Below, piece by piece: positions 51,840 to 55,531 of a stretch of 55,531 bases of DNA; position 1 is the stretch's first letter; every line of letters begins with the position of its first letter. The translations under genes and the position numbers were made by a program. The stretch spans positions 1-55,531 of the forward strand of contig NZ_BAER01000037.1 of the NCBI RefSeq assembly GCF_000315055.1. The letters run 5' to 3'. Source of the stretch: Paraglaciecola polaris LMG 21857 (GTDB lineage: Bacteria > Pseudomonadota > Gammaproteobacteria > Enterobacterales > Alteromonadaceae). The notes under the pieces are model-generated. The model searched no databases. It was not told where the DNA came from and worked only from the letters and a program-made list of their open reading frames with translations.

Positions 51840-53427
51840 TTACTCCAAACCCAATGTTTCAGGATTAACTCGGCCATTAGGATCGACCATAGCTTTAATG
51901 CCTTGGATCAGTTTATAGGTGTCAGGCTGCAAGCCTTCTTTAAACTGATAGGTTTTACCTATTTGCAAATGCACACCGCCTAATTCTTTAAAAAAACGTG
52001 CTTAACTCGATGCGTATTTCGTGCACTTTTACTCTAGCAGGCAGGTTCTCTTCATGTTTACCGACTTTGGCTAAATAGTCAGCCTCAACGCTTTTCTCAT
52101 GGATTTCGGTGTACGCGTCAGGCCAGAAAAACACAGGCTCTAATACAAAACAGTTATTCGCCACGACCGCAAATAGATAACCCACCCCGATGTCGAATTT
52201 TTCAATATCGGCGGCGTGTTTAGCAAAAATAGCTTCCACGCCATCATGGGCTTGCTTGATTTTTGAATGGGGGAACAAGCCGTGCACTGGCACCCAACGT
52301 TCGCCGTCCGGGCCTAACATATTATTGACCGGCCCAAACGGGTTCGAACGGGTAATTTTAGGAATACTATTTTCGATTTCACTGCCGTTGTATTGCTTAG
52401 CAATGGCACGAATATCGTTCATACGGGCATCCACGGCGGCGTCAATGCGGTCCTCAACAATGATCTGTACCGAGTAACCCACATCTTTCATATAGCCTCG
52501 ACCAGCCATAGCTAACTTAGCGCCATCTTTAAGTGCCCCCAGAAATGTGCCGGACGATTTCATCACGCCAGCCAACGCTTTTACATCTTTAGCCAGACTT
52601 TCACGCTTTAGACGCAAAGCTTGTAAGAAGGGATCAAAGCCAAAGCACTCCATGGCTAACCCTTGGCGAGAAACTTCGCTCATGGCAGCAATACAATCAT
52701 CAGCTTGTTTAAAATCAAACGCCAAGAATCCTTTCGCTGGCAACTCAGGGATTAAACGAAACGTAGCCGTCGCTTTAAAGCCTAGCGCGCCATTGTCACA
52801 GGTAAAAATACCAGTGAGATCAGGCCCATAATGACGGAAAAACGGGGTACCGTTAATTTGTGCACCTGAGCCAGTTGTCACTAAGGTACCGTCAACTAAC
52901 GCGACCTCCAAGCCGATAACCGAATCAACCGCTGTGCCGAATTGGCCTGAGCCCCAAAAAATAGCGTTCTGCGACAAACCACCGCCTACTGTGGCTTTGC
53001 TACCTGATAGAGTGCCCCAATACGGTGTGCGTACCCCTTTTCCTTTAAGTGCTTCGTGGAGCTTTTTCCAGGTACACCCAGATTCAACGGTGACGTACAT
53101 ATCTTGCGTGTTTATTTCTAATACCCGATTCATTCGGCTAAGATCTACCATGACGCTGTGTGCTTTTGCTGGCACATATCCTTTGGTGTATGACATACCG
53201 CCCCCACGAGGCACCACATTCATTTCGAATTCAGCGGCTATTTTTAACACTTCGCTCAACTCATGTTTATCACCTGGGCTAACGACCATCTCGGCTGGGA
53301 TGTCTTTGGTAAATACATCCTGAGCATACAAACTGGTGGAGTAATCATCGACCAATACATTATCTTTGCCTAACACTGAAATCATGGCCGTTAACATATC
53401 TTGCTTAGGTTGAGTATTTGTATTCAA
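51840..53427 (-). pseudogene. FAD-linked oxidase (VAO/4-cresol dehydrogenase family), frameshifted near its end
   Basis: The reading frame encodes a VAO-family FAD oxidase: PRGGGMSYTKGY and GCTWKKLHEALKGKGVRTPYWGT in the FAD-binding domain, then a C-terminal cap domain. The uninterrupted frame stops at 51988. In the next frame 48 more residues complete the family: KELGGVHLQIGKTYQF, then MVDPNGRVNPETLGLE and a stop at 51840, 4 bp before the next gene. The break is at seven T on the coding strand (51990-51996). It is an indel, a sequencing slip or a +1 slippery site. The start is probably TTG 53427, which has GGAG upstream; 53469 lacks a ribosome site. Confidence 0.85.
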
Positions 53428-53597
53428 AGCCTTCTCCTGACAATTTAATTTGTGTGCTACCTGGGGCAATACTACATGCCTCAGCGAATTAAAACCTATT
53501 GTTCTATCATTAGGACATTACAACATTAATTTCAACCTGACAACACATGATTGCATGGGCCTTTGACAAAAGACTTGCCGCGCTATTTATGTTATCT

Positions 53598-53615
53598 TGT
53601 TATATTGATATATCA
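53598..53615. promoter_or_regulatory. GntR operator site 3 (divergent gntR / FAD oxidase promoter)
   Basis: The site TGTTATATTGATATATCA has TGTTATAT and ATATATCA halves. It is located between the GntR gene (starts 53657) and the FAD oxidase operon (starts 53427), so it could regulate both and autoregulate the repressor. Confidence 0.65.
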
Positions 53616-53656
53616 TTTCTTGCACCACGCAGATACTAAATGGAGATGGATAGCCC

Positions 53657-54430
53657 ATGTCATTCGATTCTCAGTTCACTTCGCTAAATCAAACCAAGTT
53701 AAATGAAGAGTCACCTACCCCCCTTTACTACCAGTTATACAGTTTGCTCAAGCAAAATATCTTAAACGGTAGTTTGGAGGACGGTTCACAATTGCCAACC
53801 GAATTGGGCTTGTCTCAAGCGTTCAGCATTTCACGGATAACCGCTAAACGCGCCCTTGACGAGCTTGCCGCTGAGGGATTGGTAGCCAGACGCCGCGCAA
53901 AAGGCACTCATGTGACACACAAATATCAGCCAAAACCCGTGAAAGCACCATTAGTCGGCATGTTGCAAGAACTGGAATTTATGGGCCAACACTCTGAAGC
54001 AAAAGTGATTGAGCTAACAACTGCTCGCCCACCAGGGGATATTGCACAAGAGTTCGCATTACTCGAAGGGGAAACGTTATTGAAAATGACCCGAGTGCGT
54101 AGCCGTTTACATGAAGCCTTCGGCTATTACACCAGCTGGAGTAAAGGCCTGAGCAAGTTCAACGAAAAAGCCAGCTTAGAGTCCACTACTCGACTCGAGA
54201 TATTTCGCAAAAATGGTATTGAAATCAAGCATGTTAAACAAATACTTAGCGCCACTGCAGCAACCCCAGAAGTGGCCAAAGAACTAGATGTTGAGCCAGG
54301 CTTTCCGTTATTGAGCTTGACCCGTCGCTCTTACGATGAAAATGAAAATTTAGTCGATTACTTGCATGCCCAATATCATCCTGAGCGCTTTCAATACCGT
54401 ATGGATTTAACCCCCGATTCATCCAATTAG
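53657..54430 (+). CDS. HutC-type GntR-family transcriptional regulator
   Basis: This 257-residue regulator has an N-terminal winged helix-turn-helix (TPLYYQLYSLLKQNILNGSL, then LSQAFSISRITAKRALDELAAEGLV) and a C-terminal UTRA effector domain from about residue 95. HutC-type proteins bind AT-rich palindromes and lose DNA binding when they meet their ligand. Its own promoter has such a site (53598-53615), and two more are at 43500 and 47386. An AGATGG-type ribosome region precedes the start. The effector is probably the substrate or an early intermediate of this region. Confidence 0.93.
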   Translation: MSFDSQFTSLNQTKLNEESPTPLYYQLYSLLKQNILNGSLEDGSQLPTELGLSQAFSISRITAKRALDELAAEGLVARRRAKGTHVTHKYQPKPVKAPLVGMLQELEFMGQHSEAKVIELTTARPPGDIAQEFALLEGETLLKMTRVRSRLHEAFGYYTSWSKGLSKFNEKASLESTTRLEIFRKNGIEIKHVKQILSATAATPEVAKELDVEPGFPLLSLTRRSYDENENLVDYLHAQYHPERFQYRMDLTPDSSN

Positions 54431-54450
54431 TGTAGTAACAAAACAAATAA

Positions 54451-54479
54451 CAAAAACGCCACTTGAAGTGGCGTTTTTG
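54451..54479. terminator. Terminator between gntR and the membrane protein gene
   Basis: A 12-bp stem (54451-54462 with 54468-54479, 5-nt loop TTGAA) with A residues on the left and T residues on the right follows the gntR stop by 20 bp. It can work on both strands. Confidence 0.9.
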
Positions 54480-54507
54480 CTATCTAACTGAAGTTTATTA
54501 TCACGGA

Positions 54508-55197
54508 TTACATTGGTTTAACCGCACCAAAGAAAGCAACCGTTAGGATCAATATCCAGTACAGATAGGCGAGCTTGCGACCAAAGCGAATTGAACGGTC
54601 TAAGGTGGTTTCGACTTCGGCGTTATCACCCATTGCTAACTGGCGGAATAACTCGGTCCATTCACGCATAATGAAGCGCAGTTTAAGCCCTATAACCAAG
54701 GTACAAGCGTAGAAGAACATCTTAATTGAGAACCATTTCTGTCCCGTCTCAGCCATTAACGGCCCATCGCCAAAGAGTGACCAAAGGCTGACGATCATCA
54801 ATGCAGGGATCACGACAAAACGAATACCTTCGTCAATTTTAGTTAAACGCAGTCCCGTGTCCGTTTCACGGTAATAGTATGCTGACCAACATAAACCTAA
54901 CCAGACCGCGAACGCGATCCACATACCCGTTAACCAGTTTCCGCCCAGCGGCTGAACGCCCCATAAATGCCCCATGTGTAAGCCAAGCGGTAACAACATA
55001 ATGATGCCGGTACGGGCCAAGATATCGATACGATAAGCGGTTTCCATATGACGGCGACGTTCGTCCATCGTCAGTTTACGGTTGATGACATTAAACGATG
55101 TTTGAAATACCCCCCATTCACCGCCCAACCAATACACCATAGCAACTATGTGTAACCATCTTAAAATGGGTAACTGATAGATTTCCAAAAAAGACAT
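54508..55197 (-). CDS. Integral membrane protein, CopD-like
   Basis: This 229-residue inner-membrane protein has about six helices. It opens with LPILRWLHIVAMVYWLGGEWGVFQ, which resembles the first helix of CopD-type proteins, and also carries ILARTGIIMLLPLGLHMGHLW with conserved His. Its exact family is uncertain. Membrane redox or quinone/haem-linked electron transfer is one possibility, which could serve the FAD enzymes of the region, but this is speculative. The ATG at 55197 has an AAGGG ribosome site. Confidence 0.75.
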   Translation of the reverse strand: MSFLEIYQLPILRWLHIVAMVYWLGGEWGVFQTSFNVINRKLTMDERRRHMETAYRIDILARTGIIMLLPLGLHMGHLWGVQPLGGNWLTGMWIAFAVWLGLCWSAYYYRETDTGLRLTKIDEGIRFVVIPALMIVSLWSLFGDGPLMAETGQKWFSIKMFFYACTLVIGLKLRFIMREWTELFRQLAMGDNAEVETTLDRSIRFGRKLAYLYWILILTVAFFGAVKPM

Positions 55198-55531
55198 AAA
55201 TTGACCCTTGTAAAATTTAATTATTCTTAGTCGGGATAATCGCTAATTGATTATTATTTGCTGACCACCTAACCCTGAATAAAACTCTACGCTAGGGGCA
55301 ATTAATGCAGAATGATGAATATCAATTTGTACATATCATCAGCCGCTAAACGCCGAATAATAAGGGCTTAGCGATAAAGAGTTCTGCTGAGAATCACACT
55401 CAAGGCGTAAACGGATAGGTATAAACGAATGAAATCTCACTTTCGAGTCTCGCCCATTAAATGACATTATTGATACTCAGTTTTTTGATTTATGGCATTG
55501 AAGAATTAAAACGGCCAGATATACATAAAAA
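55198..55531. other. End of window, no gene recognised
   Basis: The last 334 bases carry the promoter region of the CopD-like gene and AT-rich sequence. I see no coding frame with a ribosome site and no repeat. Confidence 0.4.

Noticed and set aside
1-55531. tRNA, rRNA, CRISPR, insertion sequences or prophage
   Set aside because: Looked for on both strands; no cloverleaf, no regularly spaced repeats, and no transposase, integrase or phage protein among the readable frames.

Overview
The window looks like a chromosomal segment of a marine gammaproteobacterium, most likely an Alteromonadales member of the Paraglaciecola/Glaciecola/Alteromonas type. This is an inference from three TonB-dependent receptors, a YigM-type biotin transporter, an LpxL-family acyltransferase, moderate base composition and the overall style of the genes. 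I see no rRNA, tRNA, CRISPR, prophage or transposase.

Layout. (1) 48-10885: a catabolic operon read leftward. It encodes a REDY-like small protein, an SDR, a PuuE/cyclic-imidase-like deacetylase, a CitE-type lyase, a MaoC hydratase, an acyl-CoA dehydrogenase, two family III CoA-transferases and a CpcT/CpeT-like lipoprotein. A separately promoted TonB receptor follows. The operon and the receptor share an 18-bp operator (AATTTGTCCGTRCAAATT in gene direction, one half-site variant); at the operon it overlaps a good promoter. (2) 11170-19146: an unknown protein, an LpxL-type acyltransferase, a lipoprotein, a cold-shock-domain membrane protein, a collapsed LysR/royal-jelly-like gene pair, yigM, a DUF6314 protein and a second TonB receptor. 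(3) 19584-24760: a methyltransferase operon divergent from an operon with an isochorismatase-fold hydrolase and two tandem PuuE-like deacetylases. (4) 24840-36407: accessory genes (DUF3750, serine hydrolase, YnfA, CPA antiporter), a complete bufferin operon (bufA-bufB-bufC-doxX), and genes separated by attC-like repeats (SRPBCC, GFA, exported unknown), plus a GST and a frameshifted gene. (5) 36599-55197: a second catabolic region with DUF1838, thioesterase, enoyl-CoA hydratase, VOC protein, a third TonB receptor with an alpha/beta hydrolase and a calycin-like protein, an HMG-CoA-lyase-like operon, a CoA-transferase, LeuCD-like hydratase genes with an FAD-linked oxidase and a second alpha/beta hydrolase, a HutC-type GntR regulator and a membrane protein.

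How the genes may work together. Three near-palindromic 18-bp sites (TGNTATANTNNTATNTCA type) lie in the control regions of the third receptor, the CoA-transferase/HMGL divergent pair and the GntR/FAD-oxidase divergent pair. They define a probable GntR regulon of four transcription units. The enzyme set in both regions suits the breakdown of a cyclic imide or lactam. Imidase-like and half-amidase-like enzymes would open the ring and release ammonia; a LeuCD-like hydratase, CoA-transferases, dehydrogenase, hydratase and CitE/HMGL lyases would then take the alkylated C4-C6 diacid to acyl-CoA and keto acid. Together with the CpcT/CpeT-like (bilin-binding family) lipoprotein and the prodiginine-associated REDY fold, this suggests tetrapyrrole or bilin-derived maleimides as a candidate substrate. 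That substrate is a hypothesis only.
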